From contig DAOUUD010000073.1 in assembly GCA_030668345.1 (NCBI GenBank), positions 1-8,250 of the forward strand: a DNA stretch of 8,250 nt, in the 5' to 3' direction. The notes beneath the pieces were generated by a model. The model was not told the origin of the DNA, made no database searches, and worked only from the letters and a program-made list of their open reading frames with translations. Made by a program: the position numbers and the translations under genes. Below are positions 1 to 7,125 of the stretch, one piece after another. How positions within the stretch are numbered: position 1 is the first letter of the stretch; each line of letters begins with the position of its first letter. The stretch comes from Candidatus Cloacimonadota bacterium (lineage in GTDB: Bacteria; Cloacimonadota; Cloacimonadia; Cloacimonadales; TCS61).

Positions 1-777
1 GCCATTATTTTCCACCCTGTTCTTGGCTTCTTCGATAACTTTTTCTCTTTTAACCAGTCTGCCGGATTCTTCATCGACCAGGTAATTGTAGGCATCTTTC
101 ACCTTCATTTTTTTCTTTCTATCGCTCTTTTTAAAGGGAAGAATACCAGCCATGATATCGCCAAGTTGAAAATCTATATTCTCCATTCCTGTTTGAGAGA
201 ATATTTCAATATGCGAAGGTTTGGGACGTTCTGCACTTACTTCCACTTCGCGTTCGTTCAGTTCCACGCTATCGAAGAGTTTTTCCATTTTTTTACGAAT
301 ACGTTCATGTCTTTCAGATTTTAGCTTTGTTTCTTCTTCGGTTTCATTGGGAACTACAGGTTGGCGTGGATACAGAATATCGATAATCCGGTTACGTGCG
401 TTCACTTTTGCTTTTGCCTGCACCTGACGGGTCATTTCTATCCGTACGTAGTTCAAAGCAATGTTCATAAGTTCACGCACCATCGATTCCACATCTCTGC
501 CCACATAACCCACTTCAGTGAATTTTGATGCCTCTACTTTAATAAAAGGAGCATTGGCCAGCTTGGAAAGACGGCGAGCGATCTCGGTTTTACCTACTCC
601 GGTAGGTCCGATAAGAATAATATTATTGGGCATGATCTCATGTTGAAGTTCACCTTGCACCTGCTGGCGGCGCCATCTGTTACGAAGAGCTATGGCTACA
701 GCACGTTTCGCTTTATCCTGCCCGATTATGTATTTATCGAGTTCTTCGACAATTTTTGTTGGTGTAAATCTTTTCAT
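1..777 (-). CDS. hslU: HslU, ATPase/unfoldase subunit of the HslVU protease (partial, N-terminal 259 residues)
   Basis: HslU is the AAA+ (Clp/HSP100-type) hexamer that unfolds cytoplasmic proteins and threads them into the HslV peptidase. The visible 259 residues begin MKRFTPTKIVEELDKYIIGQ, the typical HslU start. They contain Walker A GPTGVGKT (57-64) and the pore-loop GYVG (90-93) with its substrate-gripping Tyr91. A charged, variable insertion of roughly residues 110-240 corresponds to the I domain, which is peculiar to HslU. The reading frame is open to the window edge, and the last residues (EEAKNRVENNG) are where Walker B should follow, so Walker B, the sensor residues and the HslV-docking C-terminus lie outside. 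Full length in the family is about 440-460 residues. The start codon overlaps the hslV stop by one base (TAATG), with AGAGGA about 6 bases upstream, which suggests translational coupling. Identification is very secure. Confidence 0.97.
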   Translation of the reverse strand, partial: MKRFTPTKIVEELDKYIIGQDKAKRAVAIALRNRWRRQQVQGELQHEIMPNNIILIGPTGVGKTEIARRLSKLANAPFIKVEASKFTEVGYVGRDVESMVRELMNIALNYVRIEMTRQVQAKAKVNARNRIIDILYPRQPVVPNETEEETKLKSERHERIRKKMEKLFDSVELNEREVEVSAERPKPSHIEIFSQTGMENIDFQLGDIMAGILPFKKSDRKKKMKVKDAYNYLVDEESGRLVKREKVIEEAKNRVENNG

Positions 778-1310
778 TACAATTCCTCTATAGATATCTG
801 ATCATTAGTGTAAATACATATCTCGGCTGCTATTTTAAGTGATATTTCCACGATCTCTTTTGCCGAAAGCTTTGATTCATGCAGTAATGCTTTGGCAGCT
901 GCTACTGCAAAACTTCCACCGGAACCGATTCCTACAACTCCTTCATCGGGTTCCAGCACGTCACCCGTACCGGAAATAATGAGCAGGGAATTTGCATCAG
1001 CAACAATTATCATTGCTTCCAGCCGGCGCAATATTTTATCGGAACGCCAGTCTTTTGCCAGTTCCACAGCTGCTCGTTTAAGATTACCTTTGTATTCTTT
1101 CAATTTACCTTCAAATTTTTCAAAAAGCGTGAAAGCATCGGCAGTAGCTCCAGCGAAGCCGGCAATAACTTTGTCCTCGTGCAATCTTCTGATTTTCTGC
1201 GCTGTTGCTTTTATCACAGTATTACCCATGGTGACCTGTCCATCACCACCCACAGCCACTTTACCATCTCGTTTTACACCGATAATAGTTGTTCCATGCA
1301 TCTGGTTCAT
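777..1310 (-). CDS. hslV: HslV, threonine peptidase subunit of the HslVU protease
   Basis: HslV is the proteasome-beta-like N-terminal-nucleophile peptidase that forms the double-ring core of HslVU. From the start used here it is 177 residues, close to the usual 175-180. It begins MNQMHG and is then followed by TTIIGV. The family matures by removal of the short leader, exposing Thr1 (residue 7 here). Counting from that threonine, the active-site partners fall at the expected places: Asp17 (GGDG), Lys33 (QKIRR) and Ser124 (GSGG). The C-terminus (ICIYTNDQISIEEL) matches the family end. The frame opens at 1361, but that start would overlap ftsH by 29 bases and add a lysine-rich tail; AAGGA at 1318-1322 sits 7 bases before 1310. 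A further in-frame ATG at 1301 is possible. It lies 22 bp after ftsH and overlaps hslU by one base. Confidence 0.97.
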   Translation of the reverse strand: MNQMHGTTIIGVKRDGKVAVGGDGQVTMGNTVIKATAQKIRRLHEDKVIAGFAGATADAFTLFEKFEGKLKEYKGNLKRAAVELAKDWRSDKILRRLEAMIIVADANSLLIISGTGDVLEPDEGVVGIGSGGSFAVAAAKALLHESKLSAKEIVEISLKIAAEICIYTNDQISIEEL

Positions 1311-1317
1311 ATCTTTA

Positions 1318-1322
1318 TCCTT
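1318..1322 (-). promoter_or_regulatory. Ribosome-binding site that sets the hslV start
   Basis: On the minus strand AAGGA lies 7 bases upstream of the ATG at 1310, inside the short gap after the ftsH stop (1333). It favours the 1310 start over the upstream in-frame ATG at 1361, which lies inside ftsH. Confidence 0.7.
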
Positions 1323-1332
1323 AAAGCAATAT

Positions 1333-3381
1333 TTATTTTTCCGTTTCCTTCTTAGCTTCAACTTTTTTTTCAGGAACGGATTTTGTTTTTTCTTTTGGAA
1401 CTTTATCTGTTTCCTCTTTTGTTTGAGGTTTTGCGTTTTTCCTGGTTTTAGCTTTTTTTGCAGCTTTGGAAATATCTTTCTTGATGTCCTGGATCCTGGC
1501 GAATTTCTTTTTCAGGAATTCCTGTTCGTTTTTGTTTACAGATTTCATAGCCAGACCAAATATCTCATCGGTATCCAGGGTTTCTTTCTCAAGTAGTTCC
1601 TCTGCCATTTCTTCTAAAAGCTTTCGTTTATTTGCCAATATTTCTAGCGCTTTTTTATGTGCTGTTACTATTATTCTTCGTATCTCAGAATCGATGATCC
1701 GGGCTGTTTCTTCGCTGATATTTTCATGCTGGGAAATGTCTCTGCCCAGAAAGATCTGACTTTCCTTTCTGGCTACGGTCATCGGACCGATCTTATCGCT
1801 CATGCCCCAATTGCACACCATTTGTTTTGCCAGGTCTGTAGCTCTCTGGATGTCGTTGGATGCGCCGGTGGACATCTCTTCAAATATTATTTCCTCTGCC
1901 GAACGTCCACCAATTAGTCCTACAATGCTTTGTTCCATATAGCTGCGTGAATAATAGGATTTCTCTGTTTGCAGGAAGTGTGTTGCACCGCCGGTAAAAC
2001 CACGGGGGATAATTGTAACTTTGTGGATCGGTTCCACTTTTTCCAGGAATAGTGAGCAGAGCACGTGACCCACTTCATGTACGGCAGTGATCTTTTTATC
2101 TTCATCTGTAATGACCTTGCTTTTTCTGGCTTTACCAAGAGTTACTTTATCTTTTGCTTCTTCAAAGTCATCCATTTCAATTTTTTTCTTATTTTTACTG
2201 GCTGCCAGGAGTGCTGCTTCGTTAACCAGATTTGCCAGATCGGCTCCGCTGAAGCCAGGAGTAATTCGTGCAATGATACTTAGGTTTACCTCATTGGCAA
2301 TAGGAAGTTTGCGTGTGTGAACACCCAGTATACCTTCTCTTCCTTTTATATCAGGTAGATATACGATTATCTGGCGGTCGAACCTGCCGGGACGCAATAA
2401 TGCCGGATCGAGAACATCCGGGCGGTTTGTAGCTGCAATAATAATGACCGAATCGTTGGGATCGAATCCATCCATTTCTACCAGTAACTGGTTCAGGGTC
2501 TGTTCACGTTCATCGTGACCACCACCCAAACCTGAACCGCGATGACGTCCCACCGCATCTATTTCGTCGATAAAAGCAATACACGGTGCATTCTTTTTGG
2601 CTTCGACAAACATATCTCGCACACGAGATGCACCCACACCCACGAACATTTCTACGAAATCGGAACCACTGATGCTGTAGAAAGGAACTTGAGCTTCACC
2701 GGCAACTGCTTTTGCCAGGAGTGTTTTACCGGTTCCCGGTCTGCCCAGAAGTAGTACACCGCGGGGTATCCTGCCGCCAAGACGCTGGAATTTCTTTGGT
2801 GCTTTCAGAAATTCTACGATCTCTTCCAGTTCTTCTTTAGCTTCATTCACACCGGCCACATCCTCAAAAGTTACTTTTGTTTTGCCACCGGAAGCAAGTT
2901 TAGCCCTGCTTTTACCAAAACTGAAAGCCTGACCGGCACCACCGCGCATACCTCGCATCAAGAATATCCAGATTCCAATAAAAATGAGAAACGGAAACCA
3001 GGATAGTAATATTCCCAACATCTTGGAAGGTTTTTGTGAATTTACATTTATTCCCTGCGAAGAGAGCTCTTTTACGAAATTGGCGTCCGGATCGAACGGA
3101 AGATAAACAAACAGCTTTTGTCCGTCTTCCAGGAGCAATGTTACTTCACGATCGTTTATCAAAATGCTTCTCACCATTTTATTCTTATAAAAATCTTCAA
3201 ACTGTGAATACGTGATATTATTATCTTTAGTGCTGTTCATACGAGACATTTGGAAAACAACAACAATAAATAACAACAGCACGATCCAGAATGTGATCGT
3301 CTGTGATCTTTTCATTTTTGGTAATTTCGGGGGGAGCGGTTGTTTTTTGGGATCCTGATTATTTCTTTTATTTTGTTGCAT
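1333..3381 (-). CDS. ftsH: FtsH, membrane-anchored ATP-dependent zinc metalloprotease
   Basis: FtsH is an inner-membrane AAA+ hexamer that degrades misfolded membrane proteins and selected cytosolic regulators. The 682-residue product has a basic, proline-rich N-terminal tail (1-28), TM1 (about 30-45), a periplasmic domain (about 46-120) and TM2 (about 121-142). The AAA+ module follows, with Walker A GRPGTGKT (213-220), pore motif FVGVG (246-250), Walker B IAFIDEID (268-275) and the second region of homology ending in LRPGRFDR, with arginine fingers 330 and 333. The protease domain has HEVGH (435-439), with Glu436 as the catalytic base, and a third zinc ligand Asp510 in STGASND. Residues about 620-682 form a lysine/glutamate-rich, low-complexity tail. 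Two motif variants stand out: Arg instead of the usual first Pro in Walker A, and HEVGH instead of HEAGH. The start shares one base with the hpt stop; AGAGGAG lies 11 bases upstream. Confidence 0.98.
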   Translation of the reverse strand: MQQNKRNNQDPKKQPLPPKLPKMKRSQTITFWIVLLLFIVVVFQMSRMNSTKDNNITYSQFEDFYKNKMVRSILINDREVTLLLEDGQKLFVYLPFDPDANFVKELSSQGINVNSQKPSKMLGILLSWFPFLIFIGIWIFLMRGMRGGAGQAFSFGKSRAKLASGGKTKVTFEDVAGVNEAKEELEEIVEFLKAPKKFQRLGGRIPRGVLLLGRPGTGKTLLAKAVAGEAQVPFYSISGSDFVEMFVGVGASRVRDMFVEAKKNAPCIAFIDEIDAVGRHRGSGLGGGHDEREQTLNQLLVEMDGFDPNDSVIIIAATNRPDVLDPALLRPGRFDRQIIVYLPDIKGREGILGVHTRKLPIANEVNLSIIARITPGFSGADLANLVNEAALLAASKNKKKIEMDDFEEAKDKVTLGKARKSKVITDEDKKITAVHEVGHVLCSLFLEKVEPIHKVTIIPRGFTGGATHFLQTEKSYYSRSYMEQSIVGLIGGRSAEEIIFEEMSTGASNDIQRATDLAKQMVCNWGMSDKIGPMTVARKESQIFLGRDISQHENISEETARIIDSEIRRIIVTAHKKALEILANKRKLLEEMAEELLEKETLDTDEIFGLAMKSVNKNEQEFLKKKFARIQDIKKDISKAAKKAKTRKNAKPQTKEETDKVPKEKTKSVPEKKVEAKKETEK

Positions 3382-3917
3382 TAAGTATATATCTCCTCTT
3401 TTAATATTCCAATATAGGGTAGATTACGGTATTTCTGGGCATAATCTAATCCGTAACCCACCACGAATTCGTTTCCTACTTCAAAGCCTAAATAATCTAT
3501 GTGTATTTCTGTTTTGTGAGCTTTCGGTTTGTCCAACAAAGCACAGATTTTAGTAGAAGCGGGTTTATGCTGCTTGAAATAGTCATTCATATACTGCAAC
3601 GTAAGACCGCTGTCTACAATATCTTCTACAATGATCACGTGTCTACCTGTGATATCGGCATCGATGTCTTTTTTTATTTTGACCACTCCGGAAGATTTTG
3701 TGGTATCTCCGTAGCTGGATAGTGCCATAAAATCAAGTTCCAGCGGAATGGAAATATTCTTTATGAGATCGGTAAGGAAAAGAACACCGCCTTTCAGGAT
3801 GCAGATCATAATCGGGGTTTTGTCTTTGTAATCTTGCGATATCTGCTCTCCCATCTCTTTCACCCGTTTCTGAAGTGTTGTTTCATCGATAAGGATTTTT
3901 GCCAGATCATTTCTCAT
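3381..3917 (-). CDS. hpt: Hypoxanthine phosphoribosyltransferase (purine salvage)
   Basis: This cytoplasmic enzyme transfers phosphoribose from PRPP to hypoxanthine (often also guanine), giving IMP or GMP. The 178-residue protein is of normal bacterial length. It shows the LKGG diphosphate-binding loop (41-44), the mobile loop around SSYGDTTKSSG (67-77), the PRPP signature VIIVEDIVDSGLT (94-106) with the acidic pair Glu98-Asp99 and probable catalytic Asp102, a purine-contacting lysine in LLDKPKAH (about 130) and the family motif FVVGYGLDY (151-159). AAAGGGAG lies upstream but about 13 bases from the ATG, which is rather far. It sits 41 bp after tilS and overlaps ftsH by one base. In Bacillus the same tilS-hpt-ftsH order exists, and TilS and HprT have been reported to act together on ftsH expression; whether that holds here cannot be seen. 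Confidence 0.96.
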   Translation of the reverse strand: MRNDLAKILIDETTLQKRVKEMGEQISQDYKDKTPIMICILKGGVLFLTDLIKNISIPLELDFMALSSYGDTTKSSGVVKIKKDIDADITGRHVIIVEDIVDSGLTLQYMNDYFKQHKPASTKICALLDKPKAHKTEIHIDYLGFEVGNEFVVGYGLDYAQKYRNLPYIGILKEEIYT

Positions 3918-3937
3918 ATTTATTTTTGATCTCCCTT

Positions 3938-3961
3938 TAAAATCTTCAAATAAAGATTTTA
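3938..3961 (-). repeat. Perfect 9-bp inverted repeat at the tilS stop, just before the hpt ribosome-binding site
   Basis: The arms TAAAATCTT (3938-3946) and AAGATTTTA (3953-3961) are exact complements around a 6-base loop. On the transcribed strand the hairpin covers the tilS stop codon and abuts the purine-rich AAAGGGAG preceding hpt. It has only two G:C pairs and no following T run in the direction of transcription, so it is not a convincing terminator. It could modulate reinitiation at hpt or mark RNA processing; that is inference. Confidence 0.5.
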
Positions 3962-5392
3962 TTCTTTTTTTATTCTTTCAGCAGCCCGGGATTTTTTCCT
4001 GGTCATCTTTTCGATCTTTAACATCAGGATGTTCCCGGTATCTTCTGAAGTAATTACTCTGTTATCTATCCTATGCCCGGCTACCCAGATGATATTCTCT
4101 TTATCACAGAATAAAAGCACCTTATCCCTCTCGAATTTAGGCACCTTTTCGTCAATGAAAAAATCCTTTAATTTCTTGGCATGATCCATACCCAGAGGGT
4201 AGAATTTATCACCCGGCTGGCGATGCCTTATCGAAAGTGGGAAAGATGTTTTATCCAGATCGATATAGGTGGTGAATTTATCTTCATAAAGATATCTTTT
4301 CTGTGGAAGTATTTTCAGCTTTTTCATGATGATGCGGTTATCCTCGAAAGTTAACCTGTTACGCAATGAAGTGATTTCTTTTGAATTGCTCACATCAAAT
4401 CCTTCTTCATCATCTATGTTTGTAAAAATAAGCTCATTGTACTCTTTCAGCACATACACATCATGCGGTAAATGTATTTTTTTACTGCCATCCGCATTTA
4501 GTATAGCTTCAATTTCTTCAAAATTACTGTGATAGAAGTCCTTTTCATCACCATTGAATTTCTTGTATATTTCTTTATAAATATAGAACCTGAGTACAGG
4601 CTTGGTTTTACGAATAGCATTTAGCGAAAAGCGATACTCATTCTTTGAGTGTTTTATCTGTGCTTTCAGCAGCCTGCGTTTAGATAATTCCTGCATTATT
4701 TCGTCTGTGTCGGAAAATATCTCTGCAGTGTGAAATAGTTTATCTACAACTTTTGGATTGAGATTTTCTTTGATCCAGGGCAGCATGTGATTACGTATTT
4801 TATTGCGGGTGAAAACGTTCTCGTAATTGGATTGATCATCTCTCCAGGTAAGTTCTTCGTTGTTCAGAAAATCTAATATTTCCTGACGGGAAAAACTAAG
4901 CAGTGGATGGATTATTATGCCGGATCTGGGAGTTATCCCTTTCATTCCTGTATATCCCGAACCCCTGAAAAGTCTATGGATCAACGTTTCTGCCTGATCC
5001 TCACGATTGTGTCCCAGTGCTATTTTGTGAACATTATATAGTTTAGTAAGCTTCTTGAAATATTTGAATCGGAGATCACGGGCTTTATTTTCCAGGTTGG
5101 ATTTGGAATCGAGTTTCACGTTTTTAATCACAAGTGAAATATTCTTTTTGAAGCAAAATTCTTTTACATGTTCTTCATCTTTTTGAGAATCCTTTCCTCG
5201 CAGATTATAATTTACATGTGCTGCCAATATGGAAAAACCATGTTTGGATTTCAAGTACCAGAGTGCCTGCAATAGGGCTGTGGAGTCGGCACCTCCGGAA
5301 AAACCAACCATGATCTTTTCACCACTATTTATTAGTTTGTACCGGTCCACAAACTCTTCAAATTTTTCCAGAAAATTCTGATTTTTTTTCAT
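3959..5392 (-). CDS. tilS: tRNA(Ile)-lysidine synthetase TilS
   Basis: TilS attaches lysine to cytidine-34 of the CAU-anticodon tRNA-Ile, using ATP, so that it reads AUA as isoleucine; it is normally essential. From the start used here (477 residues) the N-type PP-loop SGGADS is at 32-37. It is followed by HVNYNLRG (59-66), the HNREDQAET segment (128-136; many family members have HH or HN, then DDQAET), RLFRGSG (140-146) and RNKIRNHMLPW (196-206). The C-terminal TilS domain occupies about 388-446, with IRHRQPGD, KKLKDFFID and IIWVAGHRIDNR. The frame opens 30 bases earlier at 5422, but 5392 has AAAGGTG at a 5-base spacing, and a possible -10 (TAGAAT) overlaps the upstream ATG. It is the first gene of the minus-strand operon, divergent from iorA. 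Function is secure; the exact start is less so. Confidence 0.96.
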   Translation of the reverse strand: MKKNQNFLEKFEEFVDRYKLINSGEKIMVGFSGGADSTALLQALWYLKSKHGFSILAAHVNYNLRGKDSQKDEEHVKEFCFKKNISLVIKNVKLDSKSNLENKARDLRFKYFKKLTKLYNVHKIALGHNREDQAETLIHRLFRGSGYTGMKGITPRSGIIIHPLLSFSRQEILDFLNNEELTWRDDQSNYENVFTRNKIRNHMLPWIKENLNPKVVDKLFHTAEIFSDTDEIMQELSKRRLLKAQIKHSKNEYRFSLNAIRKTKPVLRFYIYKEIYKKFNGDEKDFYHSNFEEIEAILNADGSKKIHLPHDVYVLKEYNELIFTNIDDEEGFDVSNSKEITSLRNRLTFEDNRIIMKKLKILPQKRYLYEDKFTTYIDLDKTSFPLSIRHRQPGDKFYPLGMDHAKKLKDFFIDEKVPKFERDKVLLFCDKENIIWVAGHRIDNRVITSEDTGNILMLKIEKMTRKKSRAAERIKKE

Positions 5393-5397
5393 CTTCA

Positions 5398-5404
5398 CAC
5401 CTTT
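5398..5404 (-). promoter_or_regulatory. Ribosome-binding site favouring the inner tilS start
   Basis: The minus strand reads AAAGGTG five bases before the ATG at 5392. The alternative ATG at 5422 is preceded only by a weak GAAG. This is the main reason for placing the tilS start at 5392. Confidence 0.5.
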
Positions 5405-5420
5405 ACGGGTCAAATACTTC

Positions 5421-5465
5421 ATTCTACTTCAAGTTTTGATACATCAATCAATGTGTCAAATAAAA
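5421..5465. promoter_or_regulatory. Divergent promoter/operator region between tilS and iorA
   Basis: An imperfect inverted repeat, TTGATACA (5436-5443) and TGTGTCAA (5452-5459), matches at 7 of 8 positions around an 8-base spacer. On the plus strand TTGATA (5436-5441), 17 bases, then AATAAA (5459-5464) resembles a sigma-70-type promoter for iorAB. On the minus strand TAGAAT (5426-5421) resembles a -10 element for tilS, with TTGA-rich sequence upstream at imperfect spacing, and an exact TTGACA is at 5459-5454. Overlapping opposite promoters on a dyad could bind a regulator, but no protein can be named. Promoter consensus in this lineage is uncertain. Confidence 0.35.
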
Positions 5466-5523
5466 AGCTTGTAAGAATTTGCGTAATCTGATAGTTGGAA
5501 TCCAAAAACAGAAAAAAAAGTAT

Positions 5524-5529
5524 AAGGAG
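5524..5529 (+). promoter_or_regulatory. Ribosome-binding site that sets the iorA start
   Basis: AAGGAG lies six bases before the ATG at 5536. It rules in favour of that start over the upstream in-frame ATG at 5479, which would add a 19-residue basic tail not expected for the family. Confidence 0.8.
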
Positions 5530-5535
5530 CGATTT

Positions 5536-7125
5536 ATGAAGAAGTTAATGCTTTTGGGTGATGAAGCCATTGCTCAGGGTGCTCTGGATGCTGGTTTATC
5601 CGGTGCTTACGGCTATCCCGGGACTCCTTCCACTGAAATCGTGGAATATATCCAGCGCAATCGGGAAGCTATCGAGCGCAATGTTCATCGTACCTGGTCG
5701 GCAAACGAAAAAACCGCCATGGAAGAAGCTCTGGGTATGTCTTATGCTGGTAAAAGAGTCATCGCTACAATGAAACACGTAGGATTGAACGTAGCGGCAG
5801 ACCCATATATGAATTCTGCTCTTACAGGAGCCAATGGTGGTGTAATCGTGGCAGTGGCAGATGACCCATCCATGCACTCTTCTCAGAATGAGCAGGATTC
5901 AAGGTATTATGCCAAATTTGCGCTGATGCCGGCTCTGGAACCATCTAACCAGCAGGAAGCTTACGAGATGCCATTCATGGCTTATGAGATTTCCGAAAAA
6001 TATCACCTTCCCGTGATGATAAGATTAACCACCAGGCTGGCTCACTCACGTGCAGGTATTAAGCGACGCGAAGTGTTAAATGAAAATGACCTTCAAAAAC
6101 CGGAAAATCCCAATCAATTTATGTTACTGCCGGCTTATGCTCGTAAGAAGTATAAACATCTGCTAGCCATTCAGAAAGAGTTAGTAAAGGAATCGGAGAA
6201 TTCTCCTTTCAATAAATATATGAAAGGTGAAGATAAATCTCTGGGTATAATTGCCTGCGGATTGGGGTTCAATTACTTGATGGAGAACTTTGAAGCAGGT
6301 AAATGTCCTTATCCCATCCTCAAGATCGGTCAATATCCGCTTCCCGGGAAACAGATCGAAAAGATAATAAATGAATGTAAAAACATCCTGGTAGTGGAAG
6401 AAGGAATGCCACTGGTAGAAGAAATGCTAAATGGCTTTCTGGGTAATAAAAAGGTCAAGGGAAGACTGAACGGTACTATTCCCCGTGATGGAGAATTGAA
6501 TCCGCAGATCATTCGCAGAGCTCTCAATCTGCCGGAACTTCCCAGCCTGGCGATTCCTGAAATTGTAACAGGAAGACCCCCGGCACTGTGCGTTGGCTGT
6601 CCACATATTGATACTTATAAAGCGCTCAATGAAGTTCTGAAACCTTATGGCAAAGGTCATGTCTTCTCCGATATCGGGTGTTACACATTGGGATTTTTAC
6701 CTCCTTACAAAGCTATCGATACATGTGTGGACATGGGGGCTTCTGTTTCCATGGCTGTGGGTGCTGCCGATGCAGGCTTATTCCCGGCTGTTGCTGCTAT
6801 TGGTGATTCCACTTTTGGTCATTCCGGAATAACCCCATTGCTGGATGCTGTGATTTCCAAATCCAATATTGTTGTTATCATTATGGATAACGATATAATC
6901 GCCATGACGGGAATGCAGGATTCGCAAGTTACAGGCAGGATCGAAGATATCTGTATGGGCGTTGGTGTGGAGAAAGAACATATTCGTATTATTAATCCTT
7001 TATCCAGACACCATGAAGAAAACGTAAAAGTAATAAAAGAAGAATTAAATTACAATGGTGTTTCGGTTATCATTCCCAGAAGACCATGTATTCATGTGTA
7101 TGCAAAAAGGAAGAAAAAGAGTTAG
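5536..7125 (+). CDS. iorA: Indolepyruvate ferredoxin oxidoreductase, alpha subunit (form without C-terminal ferredoxin domain)
   Basis: With IorB this enzyme oxidatively decarboxylates arylpyruvates (indolepyruvate, phenylpyruvate) to aryl-acetyl-CoA in the cytoplasm and passes electrons to ferredoxin, a step in anaerobic aromatic amino-acid degradation. The 529-residue product starts MKKLMLLGDEAIAQGALDAG. It has the pyrimidine-binding domain with GYPGTPST (26-33) and the likely cofactor-activating glutamate in SANEKTA (Glu58), a transketolase-C-like middle region, then CVGCPH (352-357), DIGCYTLG (379-386) and the thiamine-diphosphate-binding GDSTFGHSG (423-431) with DNDIIAMTG (451-459). It stops after IIPRRPCIHVYAKRKKKS, exactly where canonical IorA (about 600-650 residues) continues into a 2[4Fe-4S] domain; no CxxCxxC clusters follow. 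I recall similar short forms in Bacteroidota, so this is probably a natural subtype. Substrate range is inferred from the family. Confidence 0.9.
   Translation: MKKLMLLGDEAIAQGALDAGLSGAYGYPGTPSTEIVEYIQRNREAIERNVHRTWSANEKTAMEEALGMSYAGKRVIATMKHVGLNVAADPYMNSALTGANGGVIVAVADDPSMHSSQNEQDSRYYAKFALMPALEPSNQQEAYEMPFMAYEISEKYHLPVMIRLTTRLAHSRAGIKRREVLNENDLQKPENPNQFMLLPAYARKKYKHLLAIQKELVKESENSPFNKYMKGEDKSLGIIACGLGFNYLMENFEAGKCPYPILKIGQYPLPGKQIEKIINECKNILVVEEGMPLVEEMLNGFLGNKKVKGRLNGTIPRDGELNPQIIRRALNLPELPSLAIPEIVTGRPPALCVGCPHIDTYKALNEVLKPYGKGHVFSDIGCYTLGFLPPYKAIDTCVDMGASVSMAVGAADAGLFPAVAAIGDSTFGHSGITPLLDAVISKSNIVVIIMDNDIIAMTGMQDSQVTGRIEDICMGVGVEKEHIRIINPLSRHHEENVKVIKEELNYNGVSVIIPRRPCIHVYAKRKKKS

Noticed and set aside
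1311..1361. Longer hslV start at 1361
   Set aside because: It would overlap ftsH by 29 bases and add a lysine-rich tail absent from the family; the AAGGA site supports 1310.
892..1596. Long plus-strand open frame antisense to hslV and ftsH
   Set aside because: It is a phenylalanine/serine/proline-rich shadow of two strongly conserved minus-strand genes, with no family resemblance and no ribosome-binding site of note.
3938..3961. Terminator between tilS and hpt
   Set aside because: The stem is AT-rich and in the direction of transcription is followed by AAAGGGAG rather than a T run; the spacing argues for one operon.
5479..5535. Longer iorA start at 5479
   Set aside because: The strong AAGGAG site lies inside this segment, directly before the ATG at 5536, and the extra 19 residues do not resemble family N-termini.
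5596..5877. Minus-strand open frame opposite iorA
   Set aside because: Shadow frame of a conserved gene, with no recognisable domain.
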